Made by a program: the position numbers and the translations under genes. This document shows, one piece after another, positions 1-9,066 of a stretch of 64,000 nt of DNA. Under the pieces are notes generated by a model that saw only the letters and a list, made by a program, of their open reading frames with translations, ran no database searches and was not told where the DNA came from. Numbering within the stretch: position 1 is the stretch's first letter; each line of letters begins with the position of its first letter. Source of the stretch: Aequorivita sp. (GTDB lineage Bacteria > Bacteroidota > Bacteroidia > Flavobacteriales > Flavobacteriaceae); contig JAUYGY010000036.1 of assembly GCA_030690315.1 (NCBI GenBank), positions 1-64,000 of the forward strand, in the 5' to 3' direction.

Positions 1-81
1 ACAAAATTTAAGCCCCCAAATGCCGAGATTCCGTTGGATTTCAATATCTTCATATCTGCTGATTATGAATCATCAATTTAG
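1..81 (+). CDS. C-terminal end of an unknown protein (partial)
   Basis: The window opens inside a reading frame that ends at a TAG at 79-81, leaving 26 codons. The tail contains PPNAEIPLDFNIF and ends in YESSI. I do not recognise the family. A strong rho-independent terminator 11 nt after the stop supports this being a real gene end. Nothing can be said about function. Confidence 0.5.
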   Translation, partial: TKFKPPNAEIPLDFNIFISADYESSI

Positions 82-92
82 GTGATTACAAC

Positions 93-132
93 AAAACCGT
101 AAAGCCTTACCCATTAAAGCTTTACGGTTTTT
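93..132 (+). terminator. Rho-independent terminator of the partial leading gene
   Basis: The arms AACCGTAAAGC (95-105) and GCTTTACGGTT (119-129) are perfect complements, followed by a T-run. It sits just after the stop at 81. Confidence 0.85.
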
Positions 133-289
133 ATTAACAATTAGTTGCGGATTTGAGATGCAATCGTGCGGCAGACCTTAGTTTTTCAGTATTTTGGATG
201 ATAATTTGGGAATGCTAAGGAAATTTGCGATTACCACGCGATGCAATGGGCGGTAGCGGGGATACAATGTTTGACCTGTATAAAACACA

Positions 290-317
290 AAAGCCTCTAC
301 ATCACTGTAAAGGCTTT
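290..317 (-). terminator. Probable terminator of tRNA-Asn
   Basis: Inverted repeat AAAGCCT...AGGCTTT with an inner TACA/TGTA pairing, 12 nt past the tRNA 3' end on the minus strand, followed by TTTTGTGTTTTA in that direction. The U-tract is imperfect. Confidence 0.55.
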
Positions 318-328
318 GTCTAACTGTG

Positions 329-402
329 CTCCTCCTCTTGGGCTCGAACCAAGGACCCTCTGATTAACAGTCAGATGCTCTAACCAACTGAGCTAAGGAG
401 GA
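329..402 (-). tRNA. tRNA-Asn (GTT)
   Basis: A 74-nt cloverleaf reads on the minus strand. The acceptor arms TCCTCCT and AGGAGGA pair fully, the D arm has AGCTCAGTTGGTTAGAGC, the anticodon loop is CTGTTAA (anticodon GTT), and the T arm has GGTTCGAGCCC. The discriminator is G. CCA is not encoded (the next bases are CAC), so the tRNA needs CCA addition. Confidence 0.96.
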
Positions 403-517
403 ATTTTGCGTTAGCGGTTGCAAATATACCTATTTTTTAATTCCATCAAAATAAAAAATAGAAAGTTTGTGTGATTTCTCTTTTAATAATTCAAAATCAG
501 AGAAAATCCAAGAATGG

Positions 518-1252
518 TTATAAATCGTTAATTTGTTTCAGAAGGGTAATATTTGTAGAAGAACTGCTGTTTTCAAGTGTTTCTACGGCTTCGTCAATTT
601 TGTTTTCTTTCAAGAGTGACAAGGCCAAATAGTATTTTGCATCTTCATAAAAAGTGCTTTCGGTTTTTTTCTTGGCCATTTGCAGATATTTTTTAGCTTG
701 GCGAACATTGCCTTCTGCCAAATTGGCTACCCCCAGAAAGTAAACCAACGTATCATTTTCAGGATTGGCGCCATAAATTGGTTCCCAGCGCGATATTGCC
801 TCGGCATATTCCTTGCGTTTATAGTTAACCATTCCATAATAAAAGTCATATTCAGAGGAAGTGCCCATGGTGGTGGGAAGGCCTGGATCTGGTTTAAAAT
901 TATCGGCAAAAACCTTTTTGGAGGAATTTCCGCTACTCAAAATTGCCCAGATTGAAACGGTTATAAGTATTATAAAAGATGCAGCTAAGGCTAGCCAGCC
1001 CATGTTTATTCCTTTTTTTTCAGGGATATTTTCAATTTCTGCGTGATATTCATCTAAAGAATTTTTTAAGTTGTACGCTTCCACACTTTTAAAAAGAATG
1101 CGTTGTTCATCAACCTTTGCGCGAAAATTCGGAAATAGACGCATTTGTGTTTCAAAATCGGCCAATGCTACTTCATCTAGTTTTCCCATTAAATAGGCAT
1201 CAATGCGCTCCTGGGCTTCTTGACTGTCTTCTATATTTTTATTTGAGTACAT
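518..1252 (-). CDS. Membrane-anchored TPR protein, probable partner of the upstream ECF sigma factor
   Basis: 244 aa from the ATG at 1252, chosen because the longer frame runs back into the sigma gene. The N-terminal ~80 residues are soluble and acidic and include a YLMGKLD segment like the zinc-less anti-sigma N-termini of Bacteroidota. One transmembrane helix follows at about 85-106 (GWLALAASFIILITVSIWAI). The C-terminal half carries TPR-like helical repeats (YYGMVNYKRKEYAEAI, YFLGVANLAEGNVRQA, YYLALSLLKENKIDEA), probably periplasmic. It starts 10 nt after the sigma stop, so the two are co-transcribed. An anti-sigma role is inferred from architecture and pairing; no specific Pfam family is certain. 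Confidence 0.75.
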   Translation of the reverse strand: MYSNKNIEDSQEAQERIDAYLMGKLDEVALADFETQMRLFPNFRAKVDEQRILFKSVEAYNLKNSLDEYHAEIENIPEKKGINMGWLALAASFIILITVSIWAILSSGNSSKKVFADNFKPDPGLPTTMGTSSEYDFYYGMVNYKRKEYAEAISRWEPIYGANPENDTLVYFLGVANLAEGNVRQAKKYLQMAKKKTESTFYEDAKYYLALSLLKENKIDEAVETLENSSSSTNITLLKQINDL

Positions 1253-1262
1253 TGGGGATAAT

Positions 1263-1826
1263 TTAGGACATTTTTTGTAATTGTTCTTGGCATCGATACT
1301 TCTCGTTGCGGGCTGAAGCTTCGTCCATTTCCATAATTTCTGCAATTTCCCTAAAGGATTTTCGTTCAAAATAGAAAAGCCTCATCAACAACTGGCAGCG
1401 TTCGCCAAGTTTGTTCATGGAATCCATGATGATTTTAATTTTCCTGTTCGGCAATTCATTTTCTTCTATTTGGGGTTCGTCATATTCAATATCCCGGTTG
1501 ATAAACGTGGTGTTTTTATATCTGGTTGACCGTACGTGGTCCAGCCATTTATATTTGGCCATCTGAAAAAGATAACCATTGAGGGCGCCTTCTGTATAAG
1601 CGGAAAATTTATCGTCTTTTATATTCCGCCACATGGTTATAAATGCTTCTTGATACACATATTTTGCCTGCTGCTCATCGCCACTGTTTTTAAAAACATA
1701 GCGTCTCACTTTAACAAAGTTTGTTTTATATAACTGTTTTAAAGTAGCATCATCATTTTTTTTGATGAGGGCTACCATCTCATTGAATGGCATATCCTTA
1801 CTATTTTGGTTACTGAATTTCTGCAT
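1263..1826 (-). CDS. ECF-type RNA polymerase sigma factor
   Basis: 187 aa, typical ECF length. Region 2 is visible around residues 20-95 (LYKTNFVKVRRYV, YVYQEAFITMWRNI, the -10 binding helix GYLFQMAKYKWLDHVR). Region 4 lies at about 130-185 (LGERCQLLMRLFYFERKSFREIAEIM, then DEASARNEKYRCQEQL as the -35 recognition helix). It should direct core polymerase to a small regulon. It heads a two-gene operon with the TPR membrane protein. A TATCTTTC -7-like element lies upstream on the minus strand, so expression may be partly housekeeping rather than purely autoregulated. Confidence 0.9.
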   Translation of the reverse strand: MQKFSNQNSKDMPFNEMVALIKKNDDATLKQLYKTNFVKVRRYVFKNSGDEQQAKYVYQEAFITMWRNIKDDKFSAYTEGALNGYLFQMAKYKWLDHVRSTRYKNTTFINRDIEYDEPQIEENELPNRKIKIIMDSMNKLGERCQLLMRLFYFERKSFREIAEIMEMDEASARNEKYRCQEQLQKMS

Positions 1827-2023
1827 TTTTTTTTAAACAAACAGAAAGATACAATTTATACGTAACCGTTCTAAAAAAATTGTACAACTTTAAGGTATAG
1901 GGATATTTTTTTTCGTTGAAACGTAGCTGTCCATTTTTTTCCAATAGTTCAAAACTGTGAATATTCCATTTTTGCTATTTAAAAGGACATCGGAGAAGTG
2001 ATTGCAATGTTATCACAATACTT

Positions 2024-2061
2024 AAAAAAAATACTTCGGGTGTGTTCCGAAGTATTTTTTT
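2024..2061 (-). terminator. Terminator after rseP (bidirectional shape)
   Basis: ATACTTCGG (2031-2039) and CCGAAGTAT (2047-2055) form a perfect stem with A/T runs on both sides. It lies 21 nt past the rseP stop, and could also stop transcripts coming the other way. Confidence 0.85.
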
Positions 2062-2081
2062 AAAGCTTTTATATTATTCCT

Positions 2082-3413
2082 TTATTCAAACAGCCAACGA
2101 TAAATATCATTCCCGTTAGCGAAGAGTACCAAGCCTATCAAGATAAAGAAGCCTACCATTTGGGCGTATTCCATAAACTTGTCGTTCGGTTTACGGCCGG
2201 AAACTATTTCATATAAAAGAAACATTACGTGCCCACCATCCAAAGCTGGAATGGGCAGTATGTTCATGAATGCGAGTATTATTGAGATTAAAGCCGTGGT
2301 CGCCCAAAAGCTCTGCCAATCCCAAACGTCGGGGAAAAGATTGCCAATGGCTCCAAAACCGCCCACTTGGGTTGCGCCTTTTGAAGTGAATACGTACTTA
2401 AATTGCTTTACATAATCCTTTAACGTGTTAAAGCCAAAACTGAAACCACCAACAATACTCTCTCCGAATGAGTATGTTATTTCCGTTTGGCCTAATTGGG
2501 AAATAATATCTTTTTTAGAAAAAGTTACACCAAAAACTCCTTTTTCATTTGGGATAATTTTTAAAGTATCTAATTGATTCTCTCTTTCAACAACTAAAAT
2601 ATTTTCGTTCTCTTTATTGGCTTTGGCAATTGTTTCAAATTCATCATAATAATGAATATCTTGACCATTAAGTGAAACTATTTTATCTGATTTCAATAAG
2701 CCTGCTTTCTGTGCGGGGTAATCTTGCCATATTGAGTCTAATGTTGCACTTTGTCTTGGCATAAAAGGAAAATGTGTATCATTCTGAAACATTTTGGTTC
2801 CAGCATCTTCTGGCACTGAAAGGGTTTCTTCAGTACCGTCACTGTGCTTCACTTCAACTTTTGAAACATCGCGCAGAAAAATATATCTGTTGATGTCCAT
2901 AACGTCGTCCAAAGGTTCGCCGTTTACGCTTAGAACGTGGTCGCCATCGCGAAAGCCATATTCCTTAAACTGTTCTGCTATCGAAAAACCTTGTGGAATG
3001 TCTTCATTTGTAGTAACATTTCTTCCGTAGAAATATAGGATTCCCATATATATTACGAAGCCCACAATAATATTCACCGTTACTCCGCCAAGCATAATTA
3101 TTAATCGCTGCCACGCTGGTTTGCTTCGGAATTCCCACGGTTGTGGCGGGCCGGCCATTTGCTCTTTGTCCATGCTCTCGTCTATCATTCCGGCAATCTT
3201 TATGTAGCCGCCCAACGGCAACCAGCCGATTCCGTAAACGGTTTCGCCAATTTTCTTTTTGAAAAGTGAAAACTTTACATCAAAGAAAAGGTAGAATTTT
3301 TCAACCCTAGTCTTGAAAAGTTTTGCGGGAATGAAATGCCCAAGTTCGTGAAGCACAATTAATATGGATAAGCTTAAAAGAAGCTGAATGGTTTTTACAA
3401 CAAATGGAGTCAT
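2082..3413 (-). CDS. rseP: RIP-type site-2 zinc metalloprotease RseP
   Basis: 443 aa from the ATG at 3413. The frame extends upstream only with a GTG and no membrane segment, so the MTPFVVKTIQ start is preferred. The catalytic zinc motif HELGH is at about residues 22-26 in the first transmembrane helix, and the third ligand motif LDGGH is near 393. Between them lie PDZ-like modules (GFRDGDHVLSVNGEPL and AGLLKSDKIVSLNGQDI). The enzyme cleaves transmembrane segments, classically of anti-sigma factors. Two ECF sigma/membrane-partner pairs lie in this same window, which are possible substrates (inference). Confidence 0.93.
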   Translation of the reverse strand: MTPFVVKTIQLLLSLSILIVLHELGHFIPAKLFKTRVEKFYLFFDVKFSLFKKKIGETVYGIGWLPLGGYIKIAGMIDESMDKEQMAGPPQPWEFRSKPAWQRLIIMLGGVTVNIIVGFVIYMGILYFYGRNVTTNEDIPQGFSIAEQFKEYGFRDGDHVLSVNGEPLDDVMDINRYIFLRDVSKVEVKHSDGTEETLSVPEDAGTKMFQNDTHFPFMPRQSATLDSIWQDYPAQKAGLLKSDKIVSLNGQDIHYYDEFETIAKANKENENILVVERENQLDTLKIIPNEKGVFGVTFSKKDIISQLGQTEITYSFGESIVGGFSFGFNTLKDYVKQFKYVFTSKGATQVGGFGAIGNLFPDVWDWQSFWATTALISIILAFMNILPIPALDGGHVMFLLYEIVSGRKPNDKFMEYAQMVGFFILIGLVLFANGNDIYRWLFE

Positions 3414-3550
3414 ACTGTCTTGAATTGTTTTTATACTTGTCTCAATTACAAACTTTGTGTTTCCAAAATCGAGCCTAAAATGATATCGTTTGCCATCGTG
3501 GCAGTTTCTGTAAAAAAATCGCACAAAAGTAGTCTTTTAGTGCTTGCAAA

Positions 3551-3583
3551 AAAAATAAGCGGGTTTGTTCCCGCTTATTTATG
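3551..3583 (-). terminator. Terminator after the M1 peptidase
   Basis: AAATAAGCGGG (3553-3563) pairs perfectly with CCCGCTTATTT (3570-3580), 30 nt past the peptidase stop; A-rich flank gives T-run on the minus strand. Confidence 0.85.
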
Positions 3584-3613
3584 ATTCATATTGTTTTAAA
3601 ATCTCTAAAAATA

Positions 3614-5548
3614 TTATTTTTTGATTATGGATTTATTAATAACACCATTTTCGGTTTCTATTTGAAAAAATAGAATACCCTTGGCAAATTTGGAAACATC
3701 AACCGTTTCAAAATAATCTTCGTTGTATAATATTTGCCCCAAAGCATTGTATATTTTTATTCGGGTTACCCGCAAGGCTTCAGGTTTTTGAACGTTAATA
3801 ATTCCCGAAGTTGGATTTGGATATAAAACCAATTGTTGCTCCAAAGCAAAATCATCAGTGCCCAAAATAACAATATTGCTTCTTGAAATAATATCTTTTT
3901 CTGGGTCAAACTGTACGCTTTGAACTGTAAAGCCTATAGCTGGCTGGAACGTTTGGTCATTTACTGTATTGTTCAAAACAATATCCAACGTTTCGCCCTG
4001 AGTGCCAATAAGCCTTAATGGCACTGGGACTTCAAAAAATGAAACCGAAGGATGGCTTTGTGTTTGTGAAATTTTTAGGTTGAGGTTGGCTGGGCCATTA
4101 GCTTGGTTCCATTGAATGGTATAGCGTGGGTGGCCTTGGCCGTAAATCCAGTCATCAAAAAACTCGTTAAGATCTTCGCCGCTGGCGTCTTCCATAATAC
4201 GGATTAAATCTTCAGTTTTCGCATATCCGTAAGCAAGTGCTGGATCGGCCAAATAATCTTTCAATCCTTGAAAGAAAACGGCATCGCCCAATTTCTTTCG
4301 AAGCATATGCAACACCATTGATCCTTTGTTATAGGAAAGTCTGCTGCTGAAAATCCGATTTACAGAGGTTGTATCTTGTGCGGGAATATATACCGAACCG
4401 TCATTTTCTTGGGTTATGGAGGAAATTTTGTCTTGTTTCCAGCTCCTGAAATCTGTGTTGCCGTCAAAATTCTCAATTACCATACCTGCTAAATAGGTTG
4501 CAAAACCTTCGTTAAGCCAAATATCCTGCCAGCTGCCACAAGTTACTTTATCTCCAAACCATTGATGCCCAAGTTCATGGGCAATCAAACTGCGGCTAAG
4601 ACTGCCCATAAACGAAACGGTTGTGTGTTCCATTCCCCCGCCCCAGCCAAATTCTGCGTGGCCATATTTTTCATCGGCAAAAGGATAGGGTTCAAAAAGG
4701 TCTGCGAACAGATTCATAATATCTACAGTAACTGGAGTTCTGGATTGTGCATATGCAAGATCTTCGGGATAGATGTAATTTATAATTTCAAAAGGATTGC
4801 CGTTGTTATCAACCGTGTGGGAATATACGGTGTAATTGGTTACCGCGATAGCTATTAAATATGCGGGAATGGGATATTGATGTTTAAAGTGAGTGGTTTT
4901 GTTACTGCCGTTTATGGTTTGGCTCAATTCCAACCCGTTTGATACCGCCACATATTCTTCATTGGAAGGGTTGAAGCGCGGGGTAGTAATGTAAACATCA
5001 ATCATGTCAATTTTATCATTCAAATCCTGCTTGCAGGGCCACCAAGCTTTTGCGCCAAACGGTTCTGAAAGTGTCCACATTACAGGATCGCCTTCGTGTG
5101 TGTCCACTTCAAAAGACCCAAAACCTGAACTAACGGGGTTTCCGGAATAACTGACGGAAAGCGAGTCCAAAACATTCTGGTTTTGCGTTTGCGGAAGTGT
5201 AATAACCACTTCGTCATTGCTGTTTTGGGTGAAGGTTAATGGAGTGCCGCGTTGCATCACTTGCGAAACGGTCATATTATCCACAAGTTCAAAAGTAACT
5301 GTATTCAAATTTTCTTTTGCAATAAAATGGGAAGTTATTGTTCCTGAGATAAACGGTTGCTGCGGATTTACGTTCAATTCCAAACGGTGATATTTAAGGT
5401 CATAATTTCCGGTATTCATATTAACGCTCTGGCCAAACCATCCCGTGGCTGCCTTGGCCTCTGCTTCGCTTATATTTTCAGATTGGAAATTCTGCGAAAA
5501 GGTAAATAATGAAGTTAAAAATAAAAAGGGGAGTACTAGTGTTTTCAT
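3614..5548 (-). CDS. Secreted M1-family aminopeptidase with T9SS sorting domain
   Basis: 644 aa from the ATG at 5548; the frame could begin six codons earlier at a TTG but the ATG gives a clean signal peptide (MKTLVLPFLFLTSLFTFSQ). Zinc site HELGH at about 324-328, with the downstream glutamate in NEGFATY at about 347 and the exopeptidase motif GGMEH before it: the gluzincin M1 signature. The last ~80 residues (LYPNPTSGIINVQ...KSIIKK) are a type A T9SS C-terminal domain, so the enzyme is secreted or surface-attached through the outer membrane. Role: release of amino acids from extracellular peptides. Confidence 0.93.
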   Translation of the reverse strand: MKTLVLPFLFLTSLFTFSQNFQSENISEAEAKAATGWFGQSVNMNTGNYDLKYHRLELNVNPQQPFISGTITSHFIAKENLNTVTFELVDNMTVSQVMQRGTPLTFTQNSNDEVVITLPQTQNQNVLDSLSVSYSGNPVSSGFGSFEVDTHEGDPVMWTLSEPFGAKAWWPCKQDLNDKIDMIDVYITTPRFNPSNEEYVAVSNGLELSQTINGSNKTTHFKHQYPIPAYLIAIAVTNYTVYSHTVDNNGNPFEIINYIYPEDLAYAQSRTPVTVDIMNLFADLFEPYPFADEKYGHAEFGWGGGMEHTTVSFMGSLSRSLIAHELGHQWFGDKVTCGSWQDIWLNEGFATYLAGMVIENFDGNTDFRSWKQDKISSITQENDGSVYIPAQDTTSVNRIFSSRLSYNKGSMVLHMLRKKLGDAVFFQGLKDYLADPALAYGYAKTEDLIRIMEDASGEDLNEFFDDWIYGQGHPRYTIQWNQANGPANLNLKISQTQSHPSVSFFEVPVPLRLIGTQGETLDIVLNNTVNDQTFQPAIGFTVQSVQFDPEKDIISRSNIVILGTDDFALEQQLVLYPNPTSGIINVQKPEALRVTRIKIYNALGQILYNEDYFETVDVSKFAKGILFFQIETENGVINKSIIKK

Positions 5549-5670
5549 TAGGGTATATTTATACAATTATAGTTTTGCTGAAAATTTATTGACCAATTCA
5601 TGTAGTTGAAGTAGAAATAAATGAGAAGATAAATTTTCAGCGTGAAATTAGGATGTTAAATGTATTCATT

Positions 5671-5695
5671 TTGTTAGTATTAGGAATTATTTTTG
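5671..5695 (+). promoter_or_regulatory. Candidate promoter for the SCO gene
   Basis: TATTTTTG at 5688-5695 matches the Bacteroidota -7 consensus TAnnTTTG. The TTG at 5671 is 14 nt upstream, shorter than the usual ~19, so only the -7 element is well supported. Confidence 0.35.
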
Positions 5696-5732
5696 CCGCC
5701 AAATATTTCTCTTAAGTCTAAAGTTTAACGCA

Positions 5733-6398
5733 ATGCTTACCTTTTTCAAAAAATATAAATTCTTTGCTGTTGTTTTGGTCGTGATTTCGGCAATAATTAT
5801 TACGGTGATCTACCAAATATTGAAGCCAAAGGAGATGTTGAAAATCTTTCAACCGGCAGATGTTTCAACTGAATTGGTGGATACTACGCTTCACTATGTA
5901 AAAAAATACCACACCATTGCAGATTTTAGCCTGACCAACCAAAACGGAAAGACCATAACCCAGGACGATTACAAGAACAAAATATATGTTGCGGATTTTT
6001 TCTTCACCACTTGTCAAACCATTTGCCCAATAATGACAGACCATATGGTGGAAATTCAGGAAACACTGAAAAATGATGATGACGTTCTGCTGTTGTCACA
6101 CACTGTTACGCCTGAAATAGATTCCGTAGCACAGCTAAAAAAATACGCACTGGAAAAAGGCGTAAACGATGCCAAATGGAATTTGGTAACTGGCGATAAA
6201 AAGGAAATTTATGACCTCGCAAGAAAATCTTACCTCGCGGCGAAAGATGTTCCTTTTTCAGAAAATGACCTCGTTCACACTGAAAATTTTGTGTTGGTAG
6301 ATAAAAAGAAACGCATTAGAGGGTTTTATGACGGCACAGACGCCGAATCTATAAAAAAGTTACTGGCAGATATTAAGATTTTGAAACAGGAAGATTAA
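5733..6398 (+). CDS. SCO1/SenC/PrrC family copper-binding thioredoxin-fold protein
   Basis: 221 aa. One N-terminal membrane anchor (about 10-29) then a thioredoxin-like domain. The copper site is complete: C94 and C98 in TTCQTICP and H182 in LVHTENFVLVD. SCO proteins load copper into the CuA site of cytochrome c oxidase subunit II or act as redox chaperones on the periplasmic face. Next to the feo genes, but 110 nt separate them and a TAnnTTTG lies in between, so they are probably separate units. Confidence 0.92.
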   Translation: MLTFFKKYKFFAVVLVVISAIIITVIYQILKPKEMLKIFQPADVSTELVDTTLHYVKKYHTIADFSLTNQNGKTITQDDYKNKIYVADFFFTTCQTICPIMTDHMVEIQETLKNDDDVLLLSHTVTPEIDSVAQLKKYALEKGVNDAKWNLVTGDKKEIYDLARKSYLAAKDVPFSENDLVHTENFVLVDKKKRIRGFYDGTDAESIKKLLADIKILKQED

Positions 6399-6470
6399 GT
6401 TGCAAAATTGTCCCGGCTTCAGTCTACAAAAAATATCGAAAGGTTCTTTTCCCACGTCCTTTTTTTCAGT

Positions 6471-6478
6471 TACTTTTG
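6471..6478 (+). promoter_or_regulatory. -7 element of the feo operon
   Basis: TACTTTTG, matching TAnnTTTG, 30 nt before feoA. No clear TTG at the -33 spacing. Confidence 0.45.
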
Positions 6479-6508
6479 CCTTGTTTAAAATCAATCTAAA
6501 TAAAACGG

Positions 6509-6736
6509 ATGATCTTTACTATCGCTTCACTAAAAAAAGGGCAACGCGGCATTATCAAAGAATTTTCGGTAGATGTGGTGCCATTAAAACTTTTGGAAAT
6601 GGGTTGCCTTCCCGGAAACGAAGTATCTCTCGTCCAGACAGCCCCATTTAACGATCCGCTATATTTGAATATCAACGGGAGCCATCTTGCCATTCGCAGG
6701 GAAACAGCCAGGATGATTGAAATTGAATTGATTTAA
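6509..6736 (+). CDS. feoA: FeoA ferrous iron transport accessory protein
   Basis: 75 aa, a single SH3-like FeoA domain (GQRGIIKEF, LLEMGCLPGNEVSLV, LNINGSHLAIRRETARMI). FeoA binds FeoB and is needed for Fe(II) uptake. It is followed by feoB after 6 nt. The start is the first ATG in frame after a -7 element at 6471. Confidence 0.94.
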   Translation: MIFTIASLKKGQRGIIKEFSVDVVPLKLLEMGCLPGNEVSLVQTAPFNDPLYLNINGSHLAIRRETARMIEIELI

Positions 6737-6742
6737 TTAGTA

Positions 6743-8842
6743 ATGGCAAAACACATAAATGTTGCTCTTATTGGAAATCCAAACACTGGAAAAACCTCTG
6801 TATTTAATCGGTTAACCGGCTTAAATCAAAAGGTGGGCAACTATCCCGGAATCACTGTTGAAAAAAAACAGGGAACCTGCAAATTTGGCCGAGGCTGTAA
6901 AGTGCATGTGCTGGATTTGCCGGGAACATACAGTTTAAACGCTTCTTCCGTTGACGAGAACGTTGTTATTGAATTGCTGCTGAACAAAAACGACAAAGAT
7001 TTTCCCGATGTTGCAATAGTGGTTGCCGATATAGAAAACCTTAAACGAAACCTGCTTCTTTTCACACAAATAAAGGATTTGGGAATCCCTACTATTCTTG
7101 CCATCAATATGTCCGATAGGATGAAGCGGAAAGCAATTTCTTTGGATGTTCCCTTATTGGAAGAAAAATTAAGCACTAAAATAGCATTAATAAGTTCGCG
7201 CAAAAATCTTGGGTTTGATTATTTAAAGGAATTGATTGAAAATTACAACCAGCTTTCTACAAAACCAAGCCTGAACGCCTCCAGCATTTCCCCAGAATAT
7301 TTTGACCGTTTGCGAAAAGCGTTTCCAAACCAAGATCTCTATAAATTGTGGTTGGTAATTACACAGGATGTGAATTTTGGAAAACTGGACAGAAACGAAC
7401 TAAAAGGTGTGGCGTCCTTTCAAACAGAATCGGTTAGCAATCTCAAAAGGCTTCAGCAAAAAGAAACCGTGACTCGCTACCAGTTTATAAATGAAACTTT
7501 AAAAGGAACACTGCAAATTGATACAGCCAATGCAAAGGATTTAAGAGGAAGATTAGACAGGGTTTTAACCCATAAAGTTTGGGGATATGTTATTTTCTTC
7601 GGAATTCTTCTTTTGATTTTTCAAGCAATTTTTGATTGGAGTGCATACCCGATGGATTTTATAGATAGCACCTTTGCCTCATTAAGCGAATGGACGAAAA
7701 ACACTTTGCCTCCCGGTGATTTTACCAGTTTGATTGCCGAAGGAATAATTCCCGGTCTGGGCGGCATCGTGATTTTTATTCCGCAGATCGCCTTTCTTTT
7801 CCTCTTCATTTCCATTTTGGAAGAAACGGGCTATATGAGCCGTGTTGTTTTTTTAATGGACAAATTAATGCGCCGTTTCGGGCTCAGCGGAAAAAGCGTC
7901 GTACCGCTTGTTGCTGGAACTGCCTGTGCCATTCCCGCCATTATGGCCACCCGAAATATTGAAAACTGGAAAGAACGCTTGATCACCATTTTGGTTACTC
8001 CTTTTACAACTTGCTCAGCCCGTTTGCCCGTTTATTTGATTATAATTTCTTTGGTTATCCCGGATGACCGAGTTTTGGGAATCTTTAGTTTGCAGGGGCT
8101 TACGTTAATGTTTATGTACATTTTAGGTTTTGGAGCCGCAATTTTTTCAGCCTATCTTTTGGATAAAATTTTAAAGATAAAGTCTAAAAGTTTCTTCGTT
8201 ATAGAAATGCCAAATTACAAACTTCCGCTTCCGAAGAACGTAATAATTACCGTAATCGAAAAAACAAAGGCTTTTGTTTTTGGTGCTGGAAAAATAATAC
8301 TTGCAATTTCTGTTATCCTTTGGGTCTTGGCATCTTATGGCCCTGGGAATTTCAACAACGCAGAAGAAATTATTCAAAAGCAATACGCTTCCGAAAATCT
8401 TTCAGAAGAAGAAATGGAGATGCATATTGACTCTTATAAACTAGAACATTCATACATTGGTCATATTGGCCACGCCATAGAACCTGCGGTAAGTCCATTG
8501 GGTTATGACTGGAAAATAGGTATTGCTCTAGTTAGTTCCTTTGCGGCACGTGAAGTATTTGTAGGAACCCTCGCTACTATTTATAGCGTGGGTAGTGACG
8601 ATGAACAAACTATAAAAAACCGAATGGCTGCAGAAGTAAATCCAATTTTGGGAGGCCCACTTTTTAATTTTGCGAGCGGGGTTTCACTCCTGCTATTTTA
8701 TGCTTTCGCAATGCAGTGTATGAGCACGCTGGCAATCGTAAAAAAAGAAACCAACAGCTGGAAATGGCCCATGTGGCAACTTTTTGTAATGACAGCCATT
8801 GCGTATGTTGTGGCGCTTGCGGCATATCAATTTTTAAAATAG
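6743..8842 (+). CDS. feoB: FeoB ferrous iron transporter
   Basis: 699 aa. The N-terminal G domain has G1 GNPNTGKT (about 11-18), G3 DLPGTY and G4 NMSD. The membrane part has the two Gate regions (IPQIAFLFLFISILEETGY, CAIPAIMATR, TTCSARLPVYLI and later AAREVFVGTLATIY). It imports Fe(II) across the inner membrane. Slightly short of the E. coli length (773) because the C-terminal cytosolic tail is missing; two separate Cys-rich peptides follow in its place. Confidence 0.96.
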   Translation: MAKHINVALIGNPNTGKTSVFNRLTGLNQKVGNYPGITVEKKQGTCKFGRGCKVHVLDLPGTYSLNASSVDENVVIELLLNKNDKDFPDVAIVVADIENLKRNLLLFTQIKDLGIPTILAINMSDRMKRKAISLDVPLLEEKLSTKIALISSRKNLGFDYLKELIENYNQLSTKPSLNASSISPEYFDRLRKAFPNQDLYKLWLVITQDVNFGKLDRNELKGVASFQTESVSNLKRLQQKETVTRYQFINETLKGTLQIDTANAKDLRGRLDRVLTHKVWGYVIFFGILLLIFQAIFDWSAYPMDFIDSTFASLSEWTKNTLPPGDFTSLIAEGIIPGLGGIVIFIPQIAFLFLFISILEETGYMSRVVFLMDKLMRRFGLSGKSVVPLVAGTACAIPAIMATRNIENWKERLITILVTPFTTCSARLPVYLIIISLVIPDDRVLGIFSLQGLTLMFMYILGFGAAIFSAYLLDKILKIKSKSFFVIEMPNYKLPLPKNVIITVIEKTKAFVFGAGKIILAISVILWVLASYGPGNFNNAEEIIQKQYASENLSEEEMEMHIDSYKLEHSYIGHIGHAIEPAVSPLGYDWKIGIALVSSFAAREVFVGTLATIYSVGSDDEQTIKNRMAAEVNPILGGPLFNFASGVSLLLFYAFAMQCMSTLAIVKKETNSWKWPMWQLFVMTAIAYVVALAAYQFLK

Positions 8843-8854
8843 AACGAATAAATT

Positions 8855-9007
8855 ATGATACAGACAATATTGGTTTTTCTAACATTTGTATTCGCAGTGG
8901 GATTTATGATAAAAAAGTTCGTGTGGAATCCTTTTGAAATGAAAAAAAACGCAATTAAAAATAAGCCCGGCGACCATTCAGACTGCGGAAAATGTAGTTT
9001 TCAATAA
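8855..9007 (+). CDS. FeoB-associated Cys-rich membrane mini-protein, copy 1
   Basis: 50 aa, 12 nt after feoB. One transmembrane helix (TILVFLTFVFAVGFMIKKF), then FVWNPF and a short cytosolic tail ending SDCGKCSFQ. Resembles the FeoB-associated Cys-rich family; such peptides are thought to stand in for FeoC. Copy 1 has only a CGKC pair and lacks the CGC ending of copy 2. Homology to copy 2 is obvious (QTILV...KKFVWNP). Confidence 0.8.
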   Translation: MIQTILVFLTFVFAVGFMIKKFVWNPFEMKKNAIKNKPGDHSDCGKCSFQ

Positions 9008-9022
9008 ATTTATTGGTGTCTT

Positions 9023-9039
9023 TTATATATGATATATAA
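9023..9039. repeat. 17-bp perfect palindrome between the two Feo mini-genes
   Basis: TTATATAT-G-ATATATAA, 8-bp arms about one central base. Could be an operator or a cruciform; function unknown. Confidence 0.6.
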
Positions 9040-9066
9040 GCTGGCACTATTATGCCTTAGCCCTTT

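Noticed and set aside
5653..5715. A 20-codon hydrophobic mini-ORF upstream of the SCO gene
   Set aside because: It overlaps the -7 element TATTTTTG at 5688-5695, so it is unlikely to be translated from the same transcript.
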